Assembly (NCBI RefSeq): GCF_032854445.1
Contig: NC_088303.1
Span: 26,979,501 to 27,043,500, forward strand
Source: Liolophura sinensis
Lineage: Eukaryota; Mollusca; Polyplacophora; Chitonida; Chitonidae
Direction of reading: 5' to 3'
Length of the DNA: 64,000 bases
This document shows positions 10,698-21,609 of this stretch, in pieces (position 1 is the first letter of the stretch; every line of letters starts with the position of its first letter). A program made the position numbers and the translations under genes. The notes beneath the pieces are model-generated. The model was not told the origin of the DNA and made no database searches. It saw nothing but the letters and a program-made list of their open reading frames with translations.

Positions 10698-12469
10698 CTA
10701 AAAATGGTGAGATCGAGACCATAGTTCAAAGCAATCAGTTAAAAAAAATAATAAATAAATATTTATAATACTTAGAATTCCCCCCCCCCAAAAAAAAACA
10801 ATTTAAAAAACCACAAAAGACAACACAAAAGTTGATTTAAACTCTTATTTAACCTAATTCAAACTAAATACCATTGCCTTGCTCAGTGGTCGGTTTAAGG
10901 GGCCACATTGGAGTGCGCTGAAAATGGCCAGGTTTGTAGCAATGCGGGATAAATCATGTGCAGATGAATTAACTGTATCTAGATTCTAACACAAGCCCTG
11001 TTTGTTCAGTGATTAACGGCGTACAGAGATGCATACCCTGAGACTCACCAAGTCAGACAATACATATTTAGCCATTAAAGTGAACATAAAGTCTGCCACC
11101 ATATAGACACAAAAACTGATATAGGACACAGTTCTCGTAGGAAAATATGTAATAAAATGTATAATGTACTGAAAACCGAGAAAATGAAGTTGAGCATTGG
11201 GGGTATGACACTGACAGGCAATTCACTCCGAGTTGCCATGCCATAGAAGCCCTTATGAACTTCGCCCAATCACTAACGTTGAAAGCGTCACGTGATAATT
11301 GACTGTCACGTCAAAAAACTTATTACCTCTGGATTATCAGTGTGGTTTCTTATAGTGGGTCGACAGATATCGAGGAAAAAAATTGGATTTTGCTCTTCGT
11401 TTAAGTGTTAAACTCGTGCATTTATAAGCAAGATTCTGAGAACTGCTGCTCTTGTCACAATGTGTACATGTTGGGCAGGATACTGCAGTAACTTGTCAGG
11501 GTGAGTTGCTAAGAAAAAAGACTCGGGAGAGTCATAGCTTGAAGAAAATATTGTGACTCTGCATTAGTTTTCCTTAGCAAAATCTGAATGAAAGGGCCTG
11601 TTATCAATCAGAAGATTCTGCTATGTTCGGTAAATTCCCTGAAGTCGGTTTAGCCAGCTAGTCCTAAAACACCACGCGTGACAATTTTCTCATTGTCACA
11701 TTGTTTAGTGCCCATGGTACGGGAGAGCCCCTAGGCTTTGTGACATCATACTAGATAGCTATAACATGACACAATAGCGCCCCAAATGAGTGTCGAGGAA
11801 CTGATTGCTATTTATTTTGTTGATAAGCGGTGTAAAATTTTTAAAATACTTTAGAACATTTCAGGAATATTGCTTTATGAATTAATTCAGCTTTAGTTGT
11901 TGACTTTGTGTTCGGTTTAAGTTTTCACGTACTTTTAGCTTTGCGTCACAGAAATAGTCCTTGTCTCAAGCTGACCCTGGGTATGGTTCAGAATAATTAA
12001 GATTTCTTTCGGAAATAATTGTTTTGGCATTTTATTCAGGCGGTGAAATATTTGATAAAGGGTCTAGTTAAAATTAAATAGTAATTAGGCAGTTGATTAT
12101 GCCCTCCATGCGGGCCCTTTTGTATTCGAAGCAACGGGGAATCATGTGCGGCCGATGGATTGGAAATAGTTCAAATGAGATTGATCGGTCAGATGGCATA
12201 CATTGTGTGTGAATAAATTCATGAAATGAATATATATGGAGACCATGTTTAAAACAAGAGGCTATGAATTGTTTTCGATATGATAATGAGACTATTCAAA
12301 ACAAAATAAAATAAACAGACAGGTTTAAGATTCGGGTAAAGAAACCAAACCTTAGTTAAAACCACAAACCACAATATTTTAATAAATGATAATCTAGAAA
12401 AGTATATTGGTCACCCTATCTATGTATAATGAAGAACTATGTTTTGCGATATAGGTAAAAGAGCCTCAA
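10698..12469. other. Long non-coding stretch, nothing recognised
   Basis: This may be intron or intergenic sequence for minus-strand exons on either side. It has a C/A homopolymer junction near 10780-10800. No further exon with domain character was found. Confidence 0.5.
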
Positions 12470-12621
12470 TTACTGGTTGACAGTATCGCCAGGAATGGCG
12501 TCAAATAAACCGAATACAGAGTCGACTGTGTAGAACCTTAGACGAACGTGAGCAAAGCATATACAGCCTGCACAGCCATACAGTATGTGTTTGATGCCGT
12601 ATGGACATAACATCCAGCACA
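12470..12621 (-). CDS. Antistasin-like cysteine-rich exon (probable)
   Basis: On the minus strand this encodes CWMLCPYGIKHILYGCAGC followed by IC. The spacing C-x3-C-x2-G-x6-G-C-x2-C-x-C is the second half of the antistasin-type domain, found in secreted serine-protease inhibitors of leeches and molluscs. The chosen acceptor (TTGTTCCCCAG, exon from 12621) is in phase with the signal-peptide exon at 12830-12903 and gives a 208-base intron. A second acceptor at 12652 would add residues including HCSPV, which also fit the domain, but the phase would be wrong. The frame continues for about 30 residues to TAA at 12470-12472. Only half a domain is present, so it may be a fragment, an incomplete gene or a pseudogene. 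The last 80 bases resemble 32628-32700, which warns that this tail may be repeat-derived. Confidence 0.45.
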
Positions 12622-12829
12622 CTGGGGAACAATGCCCCAATTGAGAATAAAACTGGGTGTTAAAAGAGAATGCCAAACACAACACCTCGTTAAAACCACT
12701 TGATCTCTGTGAGACATACCATGTGTGTAAGAACAAAAACCATGACAAAGTGTGAATGTGAATAAAAAACATAATTGAGATTTGCAATGAAATACAATAC
12801 AAATGTACAGACATTTAGGATATTTCTAC

Positions 12830-12903
12830 CTTCTTTGGTGATGGCATTGGTTCCTTCACAAAGACACCCAAGAAGGCCTATAATCCAGATTGTCAACATG
12901 ATT
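12830..12903 (-). CDS. Signal-peptide first coding exon (probable)
   Basis: A minus-strand exon lies between an acceptor (CTTTGTCTCCTCAG) and a donor (GAAG followed by GTAGAAAT). ATG lies at 12897-12899, four bases after the acceptor, so the upstream exon would be 5' UTR. It encodes MLTIWIIGLLGCLCEGTNA then ITKE: a hydrophobic core of about 12 residues and a likely signal-peptidase site after TNA. The exon ends in phase 1, the usual phase of a signal-peptide exon in secreted proteins, and joins in frame to the antistasin-like exon 208 bases downstream. The long open frame (12690-13145) that runs through it is intron read-through. Confidence 0.5.
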
Positions 12904-14087
12904 CTGAGGAGACAAAGAGAAATAGTAAATTTGCAAAATGCATGTGACATACGTATTAACTGCCAATATTTGCGAGTTAAGGGAGCATACGACAGCTTAA
13001 ACGTTTCAAAGCATTCCCAGTGACATATCTCAGGTACCGAGAAGGTACGACATTTGTACAGGGTGTAGCCTATTACATAATTAGCCATAAGTAACTGCTC
13101 AATAATTAAAGTTCTTTGTAACGTTCTATAATTATGCATCGTCAAACTTGTGCTATTTTAGTTTCTTTTTGTAGCAGTTGTTATGATAAAAAAAGAAAAC
13201 ATTCAAAAAAGCATTTCTTTATTTTACGCAATACACTCGTACAGAAGTGAAAAGGCCCTTTCTTTCATTCGTTCGTACTTTGTCAAGCTTTTAGATAAAT
13301 CGATATTAAAACACAAAAGTATGTCTTTATGAGTTGAGTGCAATGAGAAGTCTACTGGATATCTATTGACCATTGACCATTGCGTTTTAGGCTTGTTCGC
13401 CTTTTACTGAACCAAAGTTTGGAAAGTTGTCAGATGGTATGACATACTGATGGCATGACACATTGGTGATCTGACACACTGATGATATGACACGTTAACG
13501 TTGATGGTCATGTGCAGAGATGGAGAGGTGCGCATGGCCATGACGCAGTTAGAGTTGATGGACAATGCCATACTGTTCCACTTCAACACAGTAGAGTCAT
13601 CTTAATATATGTCACATATATTTGAAAAAAGATCACAGGGAACCAATGGAAACAACCCACCTGTCAGTTTACCTCAGTTAGGTAATCAAACAAATCAGTA
13701 ACTTTTTCCGCCAATGGTGAGCTCGCTGACTCGAATCTTGATCTCATTTTGGTTGAAGCTGAAGTCAGAAATTCTGTGAGGTATTTGGCAAAACGCACTA
13801 TGGTTAGCTCCACACTAGAAGTGAGTTATACAGTGTCCTATTTATATGAAGTAATATGTTCTCAGAATTTACCTGTGACAGTGCAGACAGAAAACAAAAA
13901 GTCTTCGTTACCTTCTGCACTGTACAATCTCACCTGTATGTTTTCATCCATATACATGCTGAATGTGCCCAGAAATATCAATCAATGCCAAACAAATTGA
14001 CAACCCTTCTCACACATTTTTTTTCTATTAATTATTTTTCACCTTAAAACAATAAAAATATTTTTCAGCCTGTTAATTCTTATCACC
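12904..14087. other. Non-coding stretch, nothing recognised
   Basis: This is the upstream region of the minus-strand signal-peptide exon, up to the target site of the LTR element. Short open frames are present without domain signals. Confidence 0.5.
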
Positions 14088-14091
14088 AAGG

Positions 14092-15092
14092 TGTTACGGT
14101 ATTGAAAACAGTAACAGAAAACAGACTCAGTGACTCAATATTACAATGTAAACAATGGCTTTATATATAAAATGAGACGTATAGTTTTACAGACAGTTCA
14201 ACAACAACATAAAAAACATACACATCAGTATTACCGGTCTTTAAAAGTTTCCAGTTCACCTTTGCATCCCAAGGAACGTATTCCAGGAGATCCAACGTAA
14301 AGACCATGGGATAAACACACAATTCACACAAGTCACAAATTGTCCTAGTCAGGTACTTCGCTAGGTTAGCGAACGCGAACACAGTACACAGGTTACACAG
14401 AACTGGAACAGTCAAGCCTTTGAATGACGTCACACCCGCAGAGCACAACACAGGGTAAATACAGGCATAGAGGTATAATCCACTTTAGAACAGTCACAGC
14501 TCCCGCAGAAACTCACAAACGAGCCGTTCAGAGACGTAGAGTAATGTCACCTTGTGGCAGAACGAACGTCCTTTGCAAAACTGAAAACTTCAGTTTAGAG
14601 TCCTTGACGACCTTGTCGGTCAGGTGAGGTCAGCGTGTTAAACAAATTACACAGTCAACACTGTATAATCATAATAAAGATCCGAACACCAATAAACGTG
14701 ACTTCCGCAGAAATTCACATAAACCAGACATCAGTACTACTGTGGTACACAAACGGTGCTGGCATAAAAATCTGTCCTCCCAAACGAAACTGGCATCACC
14801 AGCTCATATAAATATAATGGACTCGATACGAGAGCGTCGCACACTCTCCTGGCTCCCAGTGGATGCAGCAAAAATACCTCCTCTCTGCACAGAAAACACG
14901 GCTTATATACGCTCCAGGTGGATTCAACTATTTTTAAACACAGAATTAACAGCCAGTGAACAGTAAACAAAGCATTGAACAAGGTGCTTTCCATTCGGTC
15001 CGCGCTGTACATATATAACAGGGCCTGTTATGCTTAACACCAAGGTCCGCAGACTAACAGTACATGAAAACGTTAAATAGTCATACATAACA
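14092..15092 (-). repeat. LTR (sense 3' LTR)
   Basis: This 1001-bp direct repeat has ends TGTTACGG...CATAACA, matching the short inverted terminus TGTTA/TAACA. It matches 19171-20183 almost throughout. Differences include a 3-bp CAA-repeat indel and a 9-bp indel near 14960. Confidence 0.95.
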
Positions 15093-15105
15093 CCCTCACC
15101 CTTCA
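15093..15105 (-). other. Polypurine tract
   Basis: On the sense (minus) strand GAAGGGTGAGGGTG runs directly into the LTR start TGTTATG. This is the expected place and composition for plus-strand priming. Confidence 0.8.
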
Positions 15106-15206
15106 GGGAAAGAAAGTTTTGCATAAAACTTTCTTTAACATATTCATAATGATGAATAATAATAACGTTTACCACAGTCTTTAAAAACAAAGCTGCAGAA
15201 AACCAA

Positions 15207-16196
15207 CTAGACACGTGACAAACAATCAGCAATCACATTATCTTTCCCTTTTATGTGTCTAATCTCTAGATTAAATTTTTGCAAAAGCAAACTCCACCGT
15301 AACAATCTTCGGTTTTTACCTTTTAGTTTGTGCAAGAAGGTCAAGGGATTGTGATCTGTATACACAACAATGGGGTAACTTGACGAAGTTGCATATACTT
15401 CAAAATGCTGTAATGCTAGAATCAAGGACAGACACTCCTTTTCTATTGTCGAATAATTTCTCTGGCACTTGTCAAATTTGCGAGAGAAAAAACATACAGG
15501 GTGATCAACGTGATCTGTTTCATTTTCTTGTAACAAAACTGCCCCAGCAGATATATCACTAGCATCAACAGCTAGCTTAAATGGTAAATTAAAATCAGGT
15601 GCTACAAGTATGGGGCCGCTGCTTAGCATGGCCTTTAATCTATCAAAAGATCTCTGACACTCAATGGACCACAAGAGTTTAGCACCTTTCTTTAACAGCT
15701 GAGTTAGTGGCTCACTAACAAATGAAAAGTTCCTACAGAACTTACGATAATAACCTGCCATGCCCAAAAAACGCTTTAATTCTCTCTTACAACTTGGCAC
15801 AGGAAAACAAGAGATAGCAACTCCACTAGGATGTACAACATTGAGATCAGTGCTATCTCTGTCTACATATGGCCTTAACATGTTAATGTGACAAAGTTGT
15901 CTAGATTTGCGCCGATCAGGAGTGAAAATAATATAATTAAGATCACTTAGCCTCTTGTCTACTACATAAGGTCCAAAATAACGAGCCTCAATTGGCTTAC
16001 CACTAACTGGAAGTAAGGCCAATACCTTCTGACCAACTTCAAATCTGCGTCTTACTGTCTCTTTGTCATACTTAGTTTTCATACTCTTCTGAGAAGCTGT
16101 AAGATTCTCTCTGGCTAACTCACATACTCTGTTGAGCTTAGTACGAAAACTTGACACATACTGTAATAGGTTAACATTGTCACTATCACCAGACAC
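15207..16196 (-). pseudogene. pol: Pol distal part: IN C-terminal GPY module, RT remnant, RNase H
   Basis: This 329-codon open frame starts inside the integrase C-terminal region. Residues about 51-112 carry the chromodomain-free GPY/F module (RYFGPYVVDKRL). After residue 120 it passes directly to the end of reverse transcriptase (KRFLGMAGYYRKFCRNF, residues 141-157). RNase H follows with catalytic acids visible at Asp211 (AVDASD), Glu252 (YSTIEKE), Asp281 (YTDHNPL) and Asp319 (KGKDNVIAD). The frame ends ADCLSRV, the usual RNase H end of this class. The fingers, palm and catalytic YxDD of RT are missing, with the junction near 15820-15836. Integrase and RNase H parts in one unbroken frame show directly that integrase lies upstream of RT. 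It cannot polymerise DNA. Confidence 0.93.
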
Positions 16197-17806
16197 AACT
16201 TTTCCTTGAACAACTGTAGTGGACCACGCACAGTATGGCCAAACACAAGCTCAAATGGACTAAATCTAAGTGACTCTTGTACAGACTCTCTTACAGCAAA
16301 CATTGACAAAGGTACACCCTCGTCCCAATCTTTCCCTGTCTCAAAGCAGCAAGTTCTTATCATACTTTTCAGTGTCTGATGGAATCTCTCTAGTGCTCCT
16401 TGACTTTGTGGGTGATAAGCTGAGGATTTATACTGGCTAATACCTAGCTCATGCATAACTTGTTGGAACACACCAGACATGAAATTTGAACCCTGGTCTG
16501 ACTGTACTGACTTAGGCAGACCAAACATGGTGAAGAACTTAACTAAAGCCTTAATTACAGTCTTGGCAGTAATATTCCTTAGTGGAATTGCCTCAGGGAA
16601 ACGAGTTGAAGTACACATATACTGATTTCCAGACTTTGTCTTAGGTAGCGGACCAACACAATCTATTAAGATTCTACTAAATGGCTCACCAATTGCAGGA
16701 ATAGGCCTCAAGGCTGCCATGGGGATTGTCTGGTTATGTTTCCCCACTAACTGACATGCATGACAAGACCTGCAAAATTCAGTAACATCTTTCCTTATTC
16801 CTGGCCAATAAAAATGACTGAGAATCTTATGATAGGTCTTATTAACACCTAAATGACCTGCTAACGGCGTTTCATGCGCTATGGTCAGTATGTCTTTACG
16901 ATAAGACTTGGGCACAACTACCTGATGCTTAACTGCCCATTCATCCTCCAACGAAACATCGGGAGGCCTCCACTGCCGCATCAATATGCCAGACTTGACA
17001 TAGTAGTAGCATGGGTCAGGTAAAGATTCACCATCTTTAGCTGCATCATTAAACAAGCAAGAAATATTTGGATCATTGTGTTTTTCAGCAACCAACTCAG
17101 TCCTACAAAATGGCTGATCACCACTAACAGAATTAGTATCTACTTCCTGCTGGCTGTCTAATTTGGAAGAATCTCCATCCAACATGTTGTTGAGAAAAGT
17201 CTCGCTCAAATCAACAGTACTACCCTGGTCTGTACTGACTTTTCTAGACATAGCTCTTGTAACAACACAGGACGGATATAAACCCGCTATCTCGCTTTCA
17301 ACTGGCTCTGTGACTGAATTCAGAGAAGGCTTATCAACCATTAAGGGATCAACAGTAACCTTATCATGTGCTAAGTCATTTCCCAACAACAAATGAATAC
17401 CCTCAAAAGGTAATGAAGGCTTAATGCCTACCCTGACAGGTCCAGATATCAAATCTGATGACAAATAAATATCATGAAGGGGAACACTGACAAAGTCACT
17501 AGACTCTACACCTCTAATAAGGGCACGAACCCCAGAGTATGACTCTTCAGAAAAGGGCAGAGTATTCATCAACAACAGAGACTGAGATTCCCCAGTATCC
17601 CTTAATATCTTTATAGGGGTAGCACCAGACATGTCGCTTCTAAGCGACACTGAACCAGAATTGATAAACGGAGCGAAGCTATCCATAGAGCATTTGGGAA
17701 TCTTATCCAATCCCGTATCAGCTAACTCAGATCTGCTTTTAACTGCTGATGTAACTTCCGGCAATGTTTTGTGCATTGTAACACAAACCTGTGGGCTTAG
17801 ACTCAT
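16115..17806 (-). pseudogene. pol: Pol proximal part: aspartic protease and integrase
   Basis: In this 563-codon open frame, residues 68-80 hold the protease active site (LRDTGESQS), and the protease end LLGNDLA lies at 140-146. A linker of about 150 residues follows. The integrase zinc module comes next (His311, His318, Cys348, Cys351, with YWPGIRKDV), then the DDE core with Asp382 (LIDCVGP), Asp437 (SDQGSNF) and Glu473 (GALERFH). The last two are 35 residues apart. A few residues seem to be lost after GNQY at about 396. The frame leaves the coding phase after LFKEKL near 16195 and continues in the frame of 15207-16196, which marks a frameshift. It overlaps the end of the gag frame by 68 bases. 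Protease is followed directly by integrase with no RT between them. Confidence 0.93.
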
Positions 17807-19042
17807 TCTGAGCTTCCCGTCTTCTTTTCAACTTGTAACATTCACTCATCACGTGACCTACCCGCTTGCAAAAATTACAAGTGACCCTATTTCGAGGACT
17901 ACCATTCCAATCTGAACTACGTGAACCATGAGCTGTAGAACCACTGGAGCCTGGTGTAGAACTCTTCTGTGTAGAGCTACCTCTACCTGTTGCATGTGAC
18001 TGGGTATTTCTACGTGTAAATGAACTAAATGGCTTACCCGTGTATGTAACCTTATGTGTCAAGGAATAATCATCAGCTAAACTGGCTGCCTCTTCAAGTG
18101 TACTCGCCTTCTGCTCATCAACGAACACCTTTACATCACTATGAATACAACGCTTGAACTCTTCTACCAGCACAAGCTGACGCAAACTTTCAAAATCCTT
18201 GCCTATTTTCTTGGCTATACACCAGCAATCAAACAACTGCTCCTTAGCTCGACCAAACTCAACGTATGTCTGATCTCTACCTTTTTCACAGTTACGAAAT
18301 TTCTGTCGGTAAGCTTCAGGCACCAATTCATAACCCTTCAAAATGACCTCTTTCACATAGTCATAATTGGAAGCATTCTCTACACTTAACTGAGTGTAAA
18401 TTTCCCTAGCCTTTCCAATTAGCACACTCTGTAATAACATAGTCCAGAACTCTTTAGGCCACTTCAAGCTATTTGCAATTTTCTCAAAATGCAGAAAATA
18501 CTTATCCACCTCTTTTTCCTGAAAGGATGGAACTAACCGAATGTATTAGGTCACATCAAATCCTGAACCCTGTCTACCAGAAGGACCCGGTTTCTCATCT
18601 CTCTCTACCTCTAACTTTTTCATTTGGAACTCCAATTCTCTTTCCCTCTCTCTTTCTTGCCTCTCCTCTCTCTGCACTTCCCTCTCTCTGCACTTCCCTC
18701 TCTCTTTCCTCTCTCTGCATTTTCAACTTTTCTAACTGTATCTCATGTTCCCTCTCTTTCTCTTTCCTCTTTCTCCAATCTCAACTTTTCTAACTCAAAC
18801 TGCTTAAACTTAAGCTCGGCATCAGACTGACCGAACTCATAATCAGATAATGCAGAACTATCTAACTTACCTATCTCCACTAAATGTTTCAACAAAGTAT
18901 ACTGCATATCTCTTTTCCTCCATGAAGACTTTACGTACAAACCTAAAAATGTCCCTAACTTAACCAAGTCTTCCTTCTTTAAACTCTCAAAAACATCCTG
19001 ATCGGGCGCATTAACAAACTGTTTAGGATCAAAATCTCCCAT
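17739..19042 (-). pseudogene. gag: Gag, broken by stop and frameshift
   Basis: The 5' part (18743-19042) begins MGDFDPKQF, a plausible Gag start about 105 bases inside the primer site. It continues into a Glu/Arg/Lys-rich coil encoded by a CT-rich simple repeat. The 3' part (17739-18509) holds a capsid-like helical region (HFEKIANSLKWPKEFW and following) and a nucleocapsid CCHC knuckle, CNFCKRVGHVMSEC, near the end. The two lie in different frames, so a shift occurred in the low-complexity stretch 18600-18780. An in-frame TAA sits at 18546-18548 upstream of the second part. The frame ends by overlapping the pol frame. This protein would normally package the element RNA. Confidence 0.88.
18600..18780. 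repeat. CT-rich simple repeat inside gag
   Basis: Interrupted CTCTCT/CTTTCC runs encode the charged coil of Gag on the minus strand. Length change here is a likely cause of the gag frameshift. Confidence 0.8.
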
Positions 19043-19147
19043 TGTAAATATTTAGCCACTGAATCACTCACCGTTAAAATTAAGCAATCGCTTCTCACAT
19101 ATGTTTAACTTCAAATATCCGGTGCAAAACAAAAGGGAAACAATCAT

Positions 19148-19165
19148 TTCCCGGACGAGCCCCCA
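19148..19165 (-). other. Primer binding site, tRNA-Pro type
   Basis: On the sense strand TGGGGGCTCGTCCGGGAA lies five bases after the 5' LTR. It is complementary to the 3' end of animal tRNA-Pro (terminal CCCCCA) over at least 17 of 18 bases, the same site used by several vertebrate gammaretroviruses. Confidence 0.88.
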
Positions 19166-19170
19166 ATTTC

Positions 19171-20183
19171 TTTTACGGTATTGAAAACAGCAACAGAAAA
19201 CAGACAAAGTGACTCAATATTACAATGTAAACAATGGCTTTATATATAAAATGAGACGTATAGTTTTACAGACAGTTCAACAACAACAACATAAAAAACA
19301 TACACATCAGTATTACCGGTCTTTAAAAGTTTCCAGTTCACCTTTGCATCCCAAGGAACGTATTCCAGGAGATCCAACGTAAAGACCATGGGATAAACAC
19401 ACAATTCACACAAGTCACAAATTGTCCTAGTCAGGTACTTCGCTAGGTTAGCGAACGCGAACACAGTACACAGGTTACACAGAACTGGAACAGTCAAGCC
19501 TTTGAATGACGTCACACCCGCAGAGCACAACACAGGGTAAATACAGGCATGGAGGTATAATCCACTTTAGAACAGTCACAGCTCCCGCAGAAACTCACAA
19601 ACGAGCCGTTCAGAGACGTAGAGTAATGTCACCTTGTGGCAGAACGAACGTCCTTTGCAAAACTGAAAACTTCAGTTTAGAGTCCTTGACGACCTTGTCG
19701 GTCAGGTGAGGTCAGCGTGTTAAACAAATTACACAGTCAACACTGTATAATCATAATAAAGATCCGAACACCAATAAACGTGACTTCCGCAGAAATTCAC
19801 ATAAACCAGACATCAGTACTACTGTGGTACACAAACGGTGCTGGCATAAAAATCTGTCCTCCCAAACGAAACTGGCATCACCAGCTCATATAAATATAAT
19901 GGACTCGATACGAGAGCGTCGCACACTCTCCTGGCTCCCAGTGGATGCAGCAAAAATACCTCCTCTCTGCACAGAAAACACGGCTTATATACGCTCCAGG
20001 TGGATTCAACTATTTTTAAACACAGAATTAACAGCCAATGAACAGCCAATAAAATAAACAAAGCATTGAACAAGGTGCTTTCCATTCGGTCCGCGCTGTA
20101 CATATATAACAGGGCCTGTTATGCTTAACACCAAGGCCCGCAGACTAACAGTACATGAAAACGTTAAACAGTCATACATAACA
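19171..20183 (-). repeat. LTR (sense 5' LTR)
   Basis: This is the 1013-bp partner of 14092-15092. Its inner terminus has TTTTACGG where the other LTR has TGTTACGG, a single change in the terminal motif. The outer end is intact (CATAACA), followed by AAGG. Confidence 0.95.
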
Positions 20184-20343
20184 AAGGTTTCATCCTCTAA
20201 ATAAATTTGAAAGGCTCAGTAACTTTGTTATCTATTGTTTTGTTATCTTAACGCTCTCGCACATACCGAGGGATATTAATTGAGGTCTATCCCCTAGGCC
20301 GTTTGTCAGTATATGGTCTCCGTGCGATATTTCTCCCAACTAT

Positions 20344-20540
20344 AATTTATTTATTTTATTTTATTGGTGTTTTACGCCGTAGGGTACAACTCAAGAATAT
20401 TTCACTTATACGACGGCGGCCAGCATTATGGTGGGATGAAACCGGGGCAGAACCCAGGGGAAACCCACGACCATCCGCAGGTTGCTCCTGGGTCATTACG
20501 CTGTGCTAGCGCGCTAACCAGCTGAGTCACGGAGGCCCCT
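20344..20540 (-). mobile_element. SINE family B copy with internal deletion
   Basis: On the minus strand this has an intact head start (GGCCTCCGTGACTCAGCTGG, TAGCGCGCTAGCACAGCGTA, ATGACCCAGGAG) that jumps directly to GCAACCTGCGGATGG. About 75 bases including the B box are missing. The 3' half is complete, with GCGTAAAACACCAATAAAAT. Confidence 0.88.
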
Positions 20541-20889
20541 CCCAAATATAAGAAATGTTCGATTTTTATATACGTATGTATGCAGCTTCACTTTGTGGAA
20601 CCGCAGATCGCCTTTGTAATTAGTATGCATAAGTGTTGCATGAATTTCGTGATTTTCAATAGTCGTTGCTTTCCTTTCAACAATTGTTCGGGACATTGTC
20701 CGACGTTGTGTACAAGTTCTTGCTGCATTTAACTTGACATATTTAACGACTTAATTGCTTCTAATTTTGCCTAAGTTTCTATGCAATAAATACTTCGGCA
20801 TTGTCCGGTTTTGATAAAGATTTGTGTACATTTATTTAGTGGGCCTCCTCGAGATCATGGAGGATAAACTATGATTAATTTGAGGAGGG
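20541..20889. other. Non-coding stretch, nothing recognised
   Basis: Spacer between two SINE-B copies; nothing found. Confidence 0.6.
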
Positions 20890-20997
20890 TCGTGGATTTA
20901 ACCGGGCTCTGCCCGTTTTTCTCCCACCATAATGCTGGCCGCCGTCGTAGCAGTGAAATATTCTAGAGTACGGCTGAAAACTGCAATCAAAAAATAA
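20890..20997 (+). repeat. SINE family B, 3' fragment
   Basis: Reads CGTGGATTTAACCGGGCTCT, GCTGGCCGCCGTCGTA, GTGAAATATTCTAGAGTACG then a degraded tail. The head is missing. Confidence 0.85.
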
Positions 20998-21609
20998 GTA
21001 AACACTTAAGTAATATATCATAAAAATATAGTAATGTAAATCAGCGTTATTTAGAGCGCGCGTAGGCCGTTATGAGCGGCAAACCGCAACGTTTTGTTTG
21101 TAAATTAGTTTGGTATGCACTGAATAATACCAATAGCTATTGTCAGTCGGAAAAAGCTTTGGGTAAAAATATGAGTGATATATGTCTCACTTTTCTGCTA
21201 ACAATATTGTTAATTAATAATATATACCAAACAGTAGACCTTGAGCAGCTGTACATTCGGAGTTCAGGTCTTTAATCTACAAGTAGTGGTTTTCTAGTTA
21301 GTTGTGCTTAAAGTGGTCTTCGTTTTTACCTTATAGTTATAGAACTTATAAATCTTTCCCATAAAATTAACAAAGGGGCTTTGAGTTAAACTACATAAAA
21401 CTAATCACTCCACTTTAGCAGGTTACAGTCAATGTACTCTAAGTCTGGCAATCGTAGATCATAGACAAAATGTCGCTGTATATGTGGTCGAGCACATATA
21501 CAGCAGTCTCTTGTTCAAATCCATTTTGTTCCATAACATAGGGAGACATATTTCTCTTCTTTTTTACAACATTTACGAGAATTTTTCTCATATTACGGTT
21601 TGTCCTGTC
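20998..21609. other. Non-coding stretch, nothing recognised
   Basis: AT-rich; no exon or repeat recognised. Confidence 0.6.

Larger units (their letters stand above)
14088..20187 (-). mobile_element. Ty3/gypsy-class LTR retrotransposon, IN before RT/RNase H order, defective
   Basis: Element sense is the minus strand. Two direct LTRs (14092-15092 and 19171-20183) are flanked by the 4-bp target duplication AAGG (14088-14091 and 20184-20187). The primer site and polypurine tract lie in the expected places. Total length is 6092 bp. In sense order the body carries gag with a CCHC knuckle, aspartic protease, integrase with zinc finger, DDE core and GPY module, then the distal RT and RNase H. The RT finger and palm region is absent. 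Gag has a nonsense codon and a frameshift, and pol has a shift near 16190. There is no env-like frame. The LTRs differ by about 8 substitutions and 2 indels in 1 kb, so the insertion is recent relative to other repeats here. Confidence 0.95.

Noticed and set aside
12690-13145. 151-codon minus-strand frame
   Set aside because: Only its middle (12830-12899) has coding character; the rest is intron read-through on both sides of good splice sites.
14161-14451. Open frames inside the LTRs (also 19240-19533 and 14737-15012)
   Set aside because: They are duplicated because the LTRs are duplicated; they have no retroelement or host protein pattern.
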